Source: Aestuarierythrobacter sp037968495 (GTDB lineage: Bacteria > Pseudomonadota > Alphaproteobacteria > Sphingomonadales > Sphingomonadaceae). From it: a stretch of 12,887 bases of DNA. The position numbers and the translations under genes are program-made. The notes beneath the pieces are model-generated. The model was not told the origin of the DNA, ran no database searches, and saw only the letters and a list, made by a program, of their open reading frames with translations. Numbering within the stretch: position 1 is the stretch's first letter; each line of letters starts with the position of its first letter. This document shows, piece by piece, positions 1 to 6,606 of the stretch. The DNA lies in assembly GCA_037968495.1 (NCBI GenBank), contig JBBKVP010000013.1:1-12887 (forward strand). The letters are read 5' to 3'.

Positions 1-2997
1 ATCGCCGCCAAGCCTACCGAACGTCGCCAAATGCTTGAGGAAGCAGCCGGGATCGCTGGCCTGCACGTTCGCCGCCGCGATGCCGAGAGCAAGCTACGCC
101 AAACCGAAGCAAACCTGTCCCGTCTCGAAGACCTGATGGCGGGTCTCGACACGCAAATGTCTTCGCTCAGGCGGCAAACCAAGCAGGCCGATCGATACAA
201 GAAACTTTCTGACGAAATACGCGTCGCAGAGGCGCGGTTAGTGTTCGCCCGTTGGCGCGATGCCGCAGAAGCAGCCGACACTGCACGTAAGGAAGCCAAG
301 CTCTCCGAAGAGCGCGTGTTGCAAGCCAAGGCAGCAACGGATGCGGCACAAAAAGAACAGGCAGCGTCGGCGCAGAAACTCGCCGAAGCGCGCGATGAAC
401 TCGCCGACCGCCGCGACGACACCAGCGCGCATGGTCACCGGATGGCGGCGCTTACCAGCAAACTAGAAGCCGCCGAGCAGCGCCTCGCTGACCTCGACCT
501 CCAGAAGGCACGGTTGGAAGAAGATCGCGGCGAAGCCGACCGGATGACCCGCGATGCCGCCAATGCTTTGGCGCGGTTGGACAAGGAACTCGCTAATAGC
601 GCGAAGGCTTTGGAGGCGGACGAAGCCGAACGCCCAACCCTTGCCGCCAAGTTGGATGATACAGAACGCGCTGGCCGTGCCGCCGAACTGGCCTTGGCTA
701 AGGCGACAGCCGATCAGGCGGGCGTGGAGGCCGAATGGCGCGTTGCCGAGGCCGCTGTAGAACAGGCCGAGGCGCGCCTGACGCGGCTTGATGCAGAGCA
801 GCGGCGGCAGGATGAGACGCAGGCGGCATTGGGCGCGGCAGGTGATCCGGACGAAGCGGTTACCGAGGCCAAAGCTGCAGCCAACGCGGCCACGCGAAAA
901 GTTGCAGCTTTGCGCGAAGCGCTGGACCAGCAGCTCGCCTCCAAGGAAGAGCTCGCCAATGCGCGCGACGAAGCCGCCAGCGTATTTGCCGGTGCAAAGG
1001 CCGAACTGGCTGGTATCGAGCGCGAACATTCAGCCCTCGCCCGTGACCGCGATGCCCGCGCCAAGCAAGCCGCCAATCGGCAGAGTTTACCCGCTGCGCT
1101 TGACAAAGTGCGCCCAAAACGCGGCTATGAACGCGCGCTCGCCGCTGTGCTGGGCCGTGATGCCAAGGCGCGGCTTGGAACACCCGAAACCGGCAGCGAC
1201 GGACGTTACTGGACGGGCGGCAATGCGCCCTCGCCTGTGGCTGACTCCATCGCCAAGCATATTTCCGATTGCCCAAATGAACTCGCCGCCCGTCTGGCGC
1301 TGGTCCATGTCGCGGAGGCAGATGATGGTCGCACGCTTGATCCGGGCCATTGGCTGGTCACGCTAGACGGCAAACTGCGCCGATGGGATGGCTTTGTCGC
1401 TCGCGGCGAGGGGGCAAGCGAAGCGGCTCGGCTGGAGGCAGATAACCGCCTTGCCGAACTCGAAGCCGAAGTGTCGAAATATCGTAGTGCGGCTGATAAA
1501 GCTGAATCCGACCAATCTTCGACACAAGATGCGCTTTCTGCATTGCAATTGGCGCTGGTCGCAGCCGAACGCAGCATTGCCTCGGCCTCCGACGACGAGC
1601 GCAGCGCCCTTCGCACATTGGATCAGGCAGAAGCTGCCCGCGAACGCATGGAATCGCGGTTGAAGCAGCTTGAAAGCGCACAGAGCGATCTTGCCGAGCA
1701 GCGCGCACAGGCCGAGGCTGACCTCAAATTTGCGCAGGACAAGCGCAGCGCTCTGCCCAATGCCGATGCTGGCCGATCTGCACTCCAGGCCGCGCAGTCC
1801 AAGCATGAGGCTGCGCGCGCGACATTGCAGTCGGCGACTGCAGAACTCGCGTCGCATGACCAAGCCCTGGCCGTCGCGCGCGAGCGTGCCGCCACCCAGC
1901 GCGCCGATATGGCCGGTTGGCAATCCCGCTCTGGCGACGCGACCAAGCGGCTCGCCGATATGGAGCGCCGCACCGAGGAAATTGCCGAAGAACGCATGGT
2001 CGTCGCGGCTAAGCCCGAGGGGCTGATCAAAGAAATCGAGCAAGGTGGCACGGTCCGGGCCCGCCTGACGCAGGAACTCGCAGCGGCAGAGGCCGCTGTG
2101 ACCGACGTCACTGCTAGCTCCCTAGCAGTTGGCCGCAAGTTAGCCGAACAAGCCGAAATCCTCGCTACGGCGCGCGAATCTCGCGCTGGCCTCGCCGCAA
2201 AGGCTGAAAACGAAGAAGAGCGCCGCAGTGAAATGGGCCGCATATCGGGCGAGCGCTTCCAATGCCCGCCGCCTTTGCTTGCCGAAAAGTTCGAATTCGA
2301 TCCCGAGAAGATTTCGGGCGCTGGCGAAGAATCCACCGAAATGGATCGCCTCACAGCCAGCCGCGAACGCATCGGGCCGGTCAACTTGGTCGCTGCCGAA
2401 GAGCTAGCCAAGATGGAAGATCAGCACGGATTCAGCGCCGCAGAACAGGCGGAACTGCACGAAGCGGTCAATCGTCTGCGCGGATCTATTGGTAATCTCA
2501 ACCGAGAGGGCCGCGAACGGTTGAAGGCTGCATTTGAACAAGTCGACACCCATTTCCGCCGGCTGTTCACGCGTTTGTTCGAAGGCGGTCAGGCGCATCT
2601 GGCGTTGATCGACAGCGATGACCCGCTTGAGGCAGGCCTAGAAATCTTCGCGCAACCTCCAGGTAAACGCCTGCAATCGCTGACTTTACTGTCAGGCGGC
2701 GAACAGGCCCTCACGGCCATCGCGCTGATTTTTGCACTGTTCCTGACCAACCCTGCACCGATCTGCGTGCTGGACGAAGTCGATGCGCCACTCGACGATG
2801 CCAATATCGACCGCTTCTGCGACCTGCTCGACCAGATGGTGCAGGAAACGGACACGCGCTATCTGATCGTGACGCATAATGCCGTGACGATGAGCCGGAT
2901 GCACCGACTGTTCGGTGTGACGATGGTGGAACAAGGTATCAGCCGTCTGGTCAGCGTGGACTTGGGAGCTGCGGAAGAATTGCTCGCCGCAGAATAG
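1..2997 (+). CDS. smc: Chromosome partition protein SMC, 5'-truncated
   Basis: SMC is an ATPase that dimerises and, with ScpA/ScpB, organises and separates newly copied chromosomes. The frame is open from base 1 (first residues IAAKPTERR), so the start codon and the Walker A part of the N-terminal head lie outside the window; about 150 residues appear to be missing, leaving 998. The visible parts are the end of the N-terminal head (LEEAAGIAG), a long Ala/Glu/Arg-rich coiled coil, a hinge at about residues 365-470, a second coiled coil, and the C-terminal ATPase head. The head has the ABC signature LSGGEQ (residue 897), Walker B ICVLDEVD followed by the D-loop APLDD (from 921), and the switch histidine in VTHN (959). 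The hinge is short, with the WRWDGF-like ending (here RRWDGF) that I associate with alphaproteobacterial SMCs. The reading frame is intact. RecN or SbcC are less likely because of the LEEAAGI and VLDEVDAPLDD motifs. Confidence 0.96.
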   Translation: MAAKPTERRQMLEEAAGIAGLHVRRRDAESKLRQTEANLSRLEDLMAGLDTQMSSLRRQTKQADRYKKLSDEIRVAEARLVFARWRDAAEAADTARKEAKLSEERVLQAKAATDAAQKEQAASAQKLAEARDELADRRDDTSAHGHRMAALTSKLEAAEQRLADLDLQKARLEEDRGEADRMTRDAANALARLDKELANSAKALEADEAERPTLAAKLDDTERAGRAAELALAKATADQAGVEAEWRVAEAAVEQAEARLTRLDAEQRRQDETQAALGAAGDPDEAVTEAKAAANAATRKVAALREALDQQLASKEELANARDEAASVFAGAKAELAGIEREHSALARDRDARAKQAANRQSLPAALDKVRPKRGYERALAAVLGRDAKARLGTPETGSDGRYWTGGNAPSPVADSIAKHISDCPNELAARLALVHVAEADDGRTLDPGHWLVTLDGKLRRWDGFVARGEGASEAARLEADNRLAELEAEVSKYRSAADKAESDQSSTQDALSALQLALVAAERSIASASDDERSALRTLDQAEAARERMESRLKQLESAQSDLAEQRAQAEADLKFAQDKRSALPNADAGRSALQAAQSKHEAARATLQSATAELASHDQALAVARERAATQRADMAGWQSRSGDATKRLADMERRTEEIAEERMVVAAKPEGLIKEIEQGGTVRARLTQELAAAEAAVTDVTASSLAVGRKLAEQAEILATARESRAGLAAKAENEEERRSEMGRISGERFQCPPPLLAEKFEFDPEKISGAGEESTEMDRLTASRERIGPVNLVAAEELAKMEDQHGFSAAEQAELHEAVNRLRGSIGNLNREGRERLKAAFEQVDTHFRRLFTRLFEGGQAHLALIDSDDPLEAGLEIFAQPPGKRLQSLTLLSGGEQALTAIALIFALFLTNPAPICVLDEVDAPLDDANIDRFCDLLDQMVQETDTRYLIVTHNAVTMSRMHRLFGVTMVEQGISRLVSVDLGAAEELLAAE

Positions 2998-2999
2998 GC

Positions 3000-3227
3000 C
3001 TACCCGGCGAGGATGCCCTTCACCGCGAGTGACAGCAGCCCCGCCCCGATCATCGCTGCGCCGACTGCAAAGCCCAGCCACGGCACCCAGCCTACGCGGT
3101 CGATCCGAGCGCGCTTGCCCCGCCGCCGCTCCATCACCATCGCAAATATGGCAAATGCGAAGAACATAGCGCCCCACAGGCCGATAATCTCGGCGTCGCT
3201 GGCGAAGGTGATGAAACGGTGCAGCAT
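3000..3227 (-). CDS. Small two-helix membrane protein, unknown function
   Basis: A 75-residue protein that I do not recognise. Two hydrophobic segments are visible, at about residues 11-32 (EIIGLWGAMFFAFAIF) and 51-73 (WVPWLGFAVGAAMIGAG). A strongly basic stretch (ERRRGKRAR) lies between them, which suggests an inner-membrane hairpin with the basic loop in the cytoplasm. I chose the ATG at 3227. A longer form from a TTG at 3269 would add 14 residues rich in Pro, and neither start has a clear ribosome binding site. The stop lies two bases from the end of smc (convergent). The gene is divergent from the EamA transporter gene, with 89 bases between the two preferred starts. It is supported by its clean hydrophobic pattern and its tight fit between neighbours. 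Confidence 0.6.
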   Translation of the reverse strand: MLHRFITFASDAEIIGLWGAMFFAFAIFAMVMERRRGKRARIDRVGWVPWLGFAVGAAMIGAGLLSLAVKGILAG

Positions 3228-3316
3228 GATCTTTGGCGGGCATATGGGCGGTGGAGCGGCGCGCTTCAATCCCGCATTTGCTTGCCCAAAATGCGCGGCG
3301 CTCTAAAGCGGCGGCG

Positions 3317-4225
3317 ATGCCTACCGAACTTCCCGTCCAACGTCCGCTATTTGCGCTGCTAATCCGGTTGGCTGCAATATTGGCGCTGGCAACGATGGCC
3401 ATGTTCGTAAAGCTCGCGAGCGAGAGCGGCATCCACATCGCCGAAATCCTGTTTTGGCGGCAATTTATCACTATCCCGCTGCTCGGTGGCTGGCTGTTAT
3501 TGACCCGCCAAACCGCCCTGTTCCGCACGCAAAGGCCGGGAATGCATGCCAAACGCGCGCTTTACGGCATGACCGGAATGGTACTGCTGTTTGCCGCACT
3601 CACTTTGCTCCCCTTGGCCGAATCCACCGTGTTCAACTTCACCAGCGCGATCTGGGCAGTGATCCTTTCAGCATTGATACTGCATGAAAAGGTCGGCCGT
3701 TACCGGTGGATAGCGGTCATTCTCGGCTTTGTCGGCGTGTTGATCATCGCGCAGCCAGGCGGTGGCAACATCAACCTTGCAGGAGCCGCTGCAGCACTGG
3801 GCGGCGCATTTATGGTCGCGCTGATCTCGATCCAGATCCGCGACATGAACCGCACGGAACACCAGTTGACGATCGTATTTTATTTCGCAGCTTTCAGCGT
3901 GCCGGTTCTGATCCTGTTTCTGCCATTTGTTATGACCCCGCACAGCCTTCACCAGGTCCTGATCATCGCCGGATTGGGTATCGCGGGTTTGGCGGGACAA
4001 GTTTTGCTTACCATGTCGCTGCGCTTTGGCGCGGTTTCGAGTGTGATCGTGATGGATTATTCATCGCTGGTCTGGGCGACGCTGTATGGTTTCTGGATTT
4101 TCGGAAACATCCCGCCCGTCGCCACATGGTTCGGTGCGCCGCTGATTGTGGTTGCCGGCTTAATCATCGCCTACCGCGAACACAAACTATCCATCCCGCG
4201 CGAGCCGCCGCCTGCCGCTAGTTGA
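3317..4225 (+). CDS. EamA/DMT-family transporter, multi-pass membrane protein
   Basis: A 302-residue integral membrane protein of the drug/metabolite transporter superfamily. These carriers usually export or import amino acids, nucleosides or other metabolites; the substrate cannot be read from the sequence. It has about ten hydrophobic helices in two related halves: residues 12-146 (with EILFWRQFITIP and a LAESTVFNFTSAIWAVI helix) and 156-287 (ending WFGAPLIVVAGLIIAYRE). The motif LHEKVGRYRWIAVILGFVGV at 122-141 is typical of the end of the first EamA repeat. I preferred the ATG at 3317 to the TTG at 3233, because the extra 28 residues would be a polar leader unlike the family and would run into the divergent gene's start region. 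The ribosome binding site is weak. An inverted repeat overlaps its stop codon. Confidence 0.88.
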   Translation: MPTELPVQRPLFALLIRLAAILALATMAMFVKLASESGIHIAEILFWRQFITIPLLGGWLLLTRQTALFRTQRPGMHAKRALYGMTGMVLLFAALTLLPLAESTVFNFTSAIWAVILSALILHEKVGRYRWIAVILGFVGVLIIAQPGGGNINLAGAAAALGGAFMVALISIQIRDMNRTEHQLTIVFYFAAFSVPVLILFLPFVMTPHSLHQVLIIAGLGIAGLAGQVLLTMSLRFGAVSSVIVMDYSSLVWATLYGFWIFGNIPPVATWFGAPLIVVAGLIIAYREHKLSIPREPPPAAS

Positions 4226-4236
4226 AGGAACTAGCG
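4216..4236 (+). repeat. 8-bp perfect inverted repeat with CTAG arms
   Basis: CGCTAGTT at 4216-4223 and AACTAGCG at 4229-4236 are exact reverse complements around the 5-base spacer GAAGG. The transporter's TGA stop (4223-4225) lies inside. No T tract follows, so it is not a standard intrinsic terminator. A third CTAGCG follows at 4242-4247. It lies 59 bases before the entericidin-like start, so it could be an mRNA 3'-end hairpin for the transporter or a protein site upstream of the entericidin promoter. Confidence 0.55.
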
Positions 4237-4294
4237 TGCATCTAGCGCGTTATGTCGCTATCCGCTCGAATATCGACGTAGAAGGACAATATTT

Positions 4295-4423
4295 ATGGTA
4301 CGTAAAATCATCCTCGCCGCAGGTATCGTAGCGCTCTCGCTGACGGCCACCGCATGTAACACAGTCAAGGGCCTCGGCCGCGATGTTGAGTCGGTTGGCG
4401 AAGCAGGCGACCGCGCAATCTGA
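4295..4423 (+). CDS. Entericidin A/B-like small lipoprotein
   Basis: A 42-residue precursor of the entericidin (EcnA/EcnB) family: tiny cell-envelope lipoproteins, in enterobacteria linked to a stationary-phase toxin/antidote pair. The sequence shows a basic start (MVRK), a hydrophobic signal stretch, a lipobox-like ATAC with the acceptor cysteine at residue 21, and the family signature CNTVKGLGRDVESVG right after it, ending in GDRAI. Position -3 of the lipobox is Ala rather than the usual Leu/Val, a mild departure. A strong ribosome binding site (AGAAGGA, 4280-4286) lies 8 bases before the ATG. It stands alone, with no partner gene nearby, as often seen in alphaproteobacteria, where the function is unclear. 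A terminator follows 19 bases after the stop. Confidence 0.88.
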   Translation: MVRKIILAAGIVALSLTATACNTVKGLGRDVESVGEAGDRAI

Positions 4424-4442
4424 TCACGCACAAAGCGATCAA

Positions 4443-4485
4443 GAAAAAGGGCCCGTCGGAGCGATCCGGAGGGCCCTTTTCTTTT
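4443..4485. terminator. Bidirectional intrinsic terminator
   Basis: The arms AAAAGGGCCC (4445-4454) and GGGCCCTTTT (4471-4480) pair perfectly. Inside, CGGA (4457-4460) pairs with TCCG (4465-4468) around a GCGA tetraloop. The right arm runs into CTTTT, and the left flank AAGAAAAA gives a T tract on the other strand. It sits between the convergent entericidin-like gene (+) and the acyl-CoA synthetase gene (-), whose stop is 16 bases away, and so can serve both. Confidence 0.9.
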
Positions 4486-4500
4486 GCAAGATATAGGGCC

Positions 4501-6048
4501 TCAGACCTGCCGGTCGCGTCCAACCCAATAAGGTTCGCGTAACTGGCGGCGCAAGATCTTGCCGGTGGGGTTGCGGGGCAATGCCTCGACAATATCGATG
4601 GTCTTGGGGACTTTGAAACCGGCCACCCGCTCGCGCGTGAATTCAATCACAGAGGCTGCATCAATCGTACAGCCCGGCTTCGCGACGCAGACTGCCTTCA
4701 CAGCCTCGCCCCATTTGTCGTCCGGCACGCCGATAACAGCGACTTCAGCAATATCAGGATGGCCGTAAACTGCGCTTTCCACCTCGGCAGGATAGACGTT
4801 CTCGCCGCCCGAGATGATCATGTCCTTGATCCGGTCCTGAATATAAACGTAGCCGTCCTCATCCATATAGGCGGCGTCGCCTGTGCACAGCCAGCCATCG
4901 GAATTGATAGTTGAGGCGGTCGATTCGGGCAGGTTCCAATAGCCGGGCATGTTGGAAGGGCCGCGGATCGCGATCTCGCCAATCTCGCCGCGCGGAACCT
5001 CGTTCATATCGCTGTCCATGATCGAAATTTGAACACCCGGGACTGCCTTTCCGGCAGATCGCATACGCTTGTTGCCGGCGGGATCATGATCCTCTGGCGG
5101 TAGCAATGAAACCGTGCCGGTGGTTTCAGTCATTCCGTAAACCTGTGCGAAACCTGCGCCTGGCATGGTCGTCAGCGCCTCGCGCAGCAAGTCGAGCGGC
5201 ATGGGTGCCGCGCCGTAGAACACATATTTGACCCGGCTGAAATCGGTCGCCTTGGCGCGCGGATGCTGGATCAGCATTTGCAGCGCAGCGGGCACGATGA
5301 ACAAGCGCGTCACCCCGTCCTCGATAGCATCCAGCACGGCATCGGGAGCAAACTCCGGCAGGATGATTGCCCTAACGCCCGACGATACCGAATTCACGCT
5401 CAGGCCCGTGCCGCCAATATGCGAACAGGGCATGCAGCACAGGATTGTCTCATCTTCGTCGTAAAAGCCCCACGGCATATTGGCATCTTCCTGCGGCTTG
5501 CGCAGGCTGAACAGGTTACGATTACACAGCACCGCGCCCTTGGGATTGCCGGTGGTACCGGATGTATAGAGCTGCAGCACCTCGCCTTCGGGGCCAGCGG
5601 GCGTAAATTCAGCCGGTGCGCGCGCCGCGATCTTGGCGCGCATGTCGGCTTCGCTGATTATTGCGGGGTCGAGCTCCACGCCCGCAACGGCTTTGGCGGC
5701 GATCTCGCCAAAACCTTCACCCGTAACCAGAACTTTCGCGCCTGTGTCATTGAGAATATACCCGATTTCTGCAGGAGCGAGCCGCCAGCCAATCGGCGCA
5801 ATTGCAACGCCGCAGCGCCCGCAAGCAAAGAACATCTGGAAATACATATCCGAATTCTTGCCGAGCCACGCGATCCGGTCGCCCGGCTCTACGCCCAGAT
5901 CCTGCAACACCCCGATGATGCGCGCGGTCAGGTCGTTCAACTCGCTATAGGTGACTTTCGCGCCGCCATATTGCGTTGCGACCGCATCCGGACGCTCCGT
6001 TGCCCAATAAGTGACAAATTCCTCGAAAGTCAGCATTTCGGTGTTCAC
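4501..6048 (-). CDS. AMP-forming acyl-CoA synthetase (class I adenylate-forming)
   Basis: A 515-residue soluble enzyme that activates a carboxylic acid with ATP to the acyl-adenylate and then transfers it to CoA. All core motifs are present: the P-loop LYTSGTTGNPKG (160-171), YGMTETTG (304-311), the aspartate motif WLCTGDAAYMDEDGY (386-400), the hinge region KDMIISGGENVYPAEVE (408-424) and the catalytic lysine K497 in PRNPTGKILRR. Length is normal for a medium/long-chain or aromatic acyl-CoA ligase; I cannot tell the substrate. The start is GTG at 6048 with GGAGAT (6057-6062) 8 bases upstream; the in-frame ATG four codons later has no such site. It lies 91 bases after the ABA4-like gene on the same strand, and ends at a terminator. 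A fatty-acid degradation role is possible but no beta-oxidation genes are beside it. Confidence 0.92.
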   Translation of the reverse strand: MNTEMLTFEEFVTYWATERPDAVATQYGGAKVTYSELNDLTARIIGVLQDLGVEPGDRIAWLGKNSDMYFQMFFACGRCGVAIAPIGWRLAPAEIGYILNDTGAKVLVTGEGFGEIAAKAVAGVELDPAIISEADMRAKIAARAPAEFTPAGPEGEVLQLYTSGTTGNPKGAVLCNRNLFSLRKPQEDANMPWGFYDEDETILCCMPCSHIGGTGLSVNSVSSGVRAIILPEFAPDAVLDAIEDGVTRLFIVPAALQMLIQHPRAKATDFSRVKYVFYGAAPMPLDLLREALTTMPGAGFAQVYGMTETTGTVSLLPPEDHDPAGNKRMRSAGKAVPGVQISIMDSDMNEVPRGEIGEIAIRGPSNMPGYWNLPESTASTINSDGWLCTGDAAYMDEDGYVYIQDRIKDMIISGGENVYPAEVESAVYGHPDIAEVAVIGVPDDKWGEAVKAVCVAKPGCTIDAASVIEFTRERVAGFKVPKTIDIVEALPRNPTGKILRRQLREPYWVGRDRQV

Positions 6049-6070
6049 AGGCTCTCATCTCCGCAACTCG

Positions 6071-6087
6071 CACGCCCTTACGGCGTG
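6071..6087 (-). other. Hairpin in the gap between ABA4-like and acyl-CoA synthetase genes
   Basis: CACGCC (6071-6076) and GGCGTG (6082-6087) form a 6-bp GC-rich stem with a 5-base loop. It is in the 91-base gap, about 20 bases before the synthetase start. No T tract follows on the - strand, so it is at most an attenuating or processing hairpin rather than a clear terminator. Confidence 0.35.
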
Positions 6088-6139
6088 TCGTTGTGGAGGA
6101 GCATGCCAGCAACCTGGCTTCACGCCAATAGGCTTGCCG

Positions 6140-6592
6140 TCAGGCGCGTTTCTTGCGGAACCGTTCGCGGTAGATCAGCCATGCGAGCAGGCCGACCGGG
6201 CCGAACATGAAAGTGAAGAACAGGATCGGCGCTTGAACGAAACGTGACACGCACTTGGCATCGGCGTCCTTCGACACCCACAGGCCGACAAACAGGTCGA
6301 AAGCCAGATAATGCGTCCAGCCGATCAGCACGCCGCCATCGGACATGAAGATCGAGCGGACGCCTTCGATAGAACCGAAGTCCAAACCGCCAGCCTGGGT
6401 GCCCTCAACCTGCGCTCCATCGACCATCCCGGACAGCAATAGGCCGATGAACACTGCGTAAACCAAACACAATATGCCCACGCCAAGATAGAGAATGGCC
6501 GTGTTCAGCAGTGTCGAGCGAGGCGCTAATATCAACGCGGCCCATGCAATCATCGCGAGGATGTTTACAAAGCTGAACAGGCCTGCCCACAT
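6140..6592 (-). CDS. ABA4-like (DUF4281) membrane protein
   Basis: A 150-residue protein with about four membrane helices (residues 3-22, 32-54, 88-106, 121-142) and a basic C-terminus (RERFRKKRA). The third and fourth helices carry the family hallmarks GWTHYLAFDLFVGLW (91-105) and FMFGPVGLLAWLIYR (128-142) of the ABA4-like/DUF4281 family. The plant member ABA4 is needed to make the carotenoid neoxanthin; the role of bacterial members is not established. It starts 11 bases after gcvPB, and its ribosome binding site TAAGGA (6601-6606) contains the gcvPB stop codon, so it is very probably co-transcribed with and coupled to the gcv operon. A carotenoid role would fit a pigmented sphingomonad, but that is inference; no other carotenoid gene is in the window. 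Confidence 0.82.
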   Translation of the reverse strand: MWAGLFSFVNILAMIAWAALILAPRSTLLNTAILYLGVGILCLVYAVFIGLLLSGMVDGAQVEGTQAGGLDFGSIEGVRSIFMSDGGVLIGWTHYLAFDLFVGLWVSKDADAKCVSRFVQAPILFFTFMFGPVGLLAWLIYRERFRKKRA

Positions 6593-6600
6593 ATCGGTAA

Positions 6601-6606
6601 TCCTTA
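6601..6606 (-). promoter_or_regulatory. Ribosome binding site of ABA4-like gene overlapping gcvPB stop
   Basis: On the - strand TAAGGA includes the gcvPB stop codon TAA (6604-6606) and an AAGGA Shine-Dalgarno core, 8 bases before the ABA4-like ATG. Ribosomes ending gcvPB would be placed directly at this start. Confidence 0.7.

Noticed and set aside
1363..2411. Open frames of 226 and 262 codons on the - strand inside smc
   Set aside because: Both lie within the coiled-coil coding region of smc and give low-complexity Ser/Ala/Arg translations. They are mirror frames of the Ala/Glu-rich repeats.
2692..3552. 286-codon open frame on the - strand across the smc end and the small membrane protein gene
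   Set aside because: It runs antisense through the conserved SMC ATPase head and the start of the transporter, and shows no family features.
3706..4221. 171-codon open frame on the + strand inside the transporter gene
   Set aside because: It is in another frame of the same strand as the EamA gene, which has a clear ten-helix pattern; the alternative product is polar and low in sense.
5263..6210. Long open frame (315 codons) on the + strand opposite the acyl-CoA synthetase gene
   Set aside because: It is antisense to a gene with all adenylation motifs. Its translation is rich in Arg/Ala/His with no domain, as expected from a shadow frame in GC-rich DNA.
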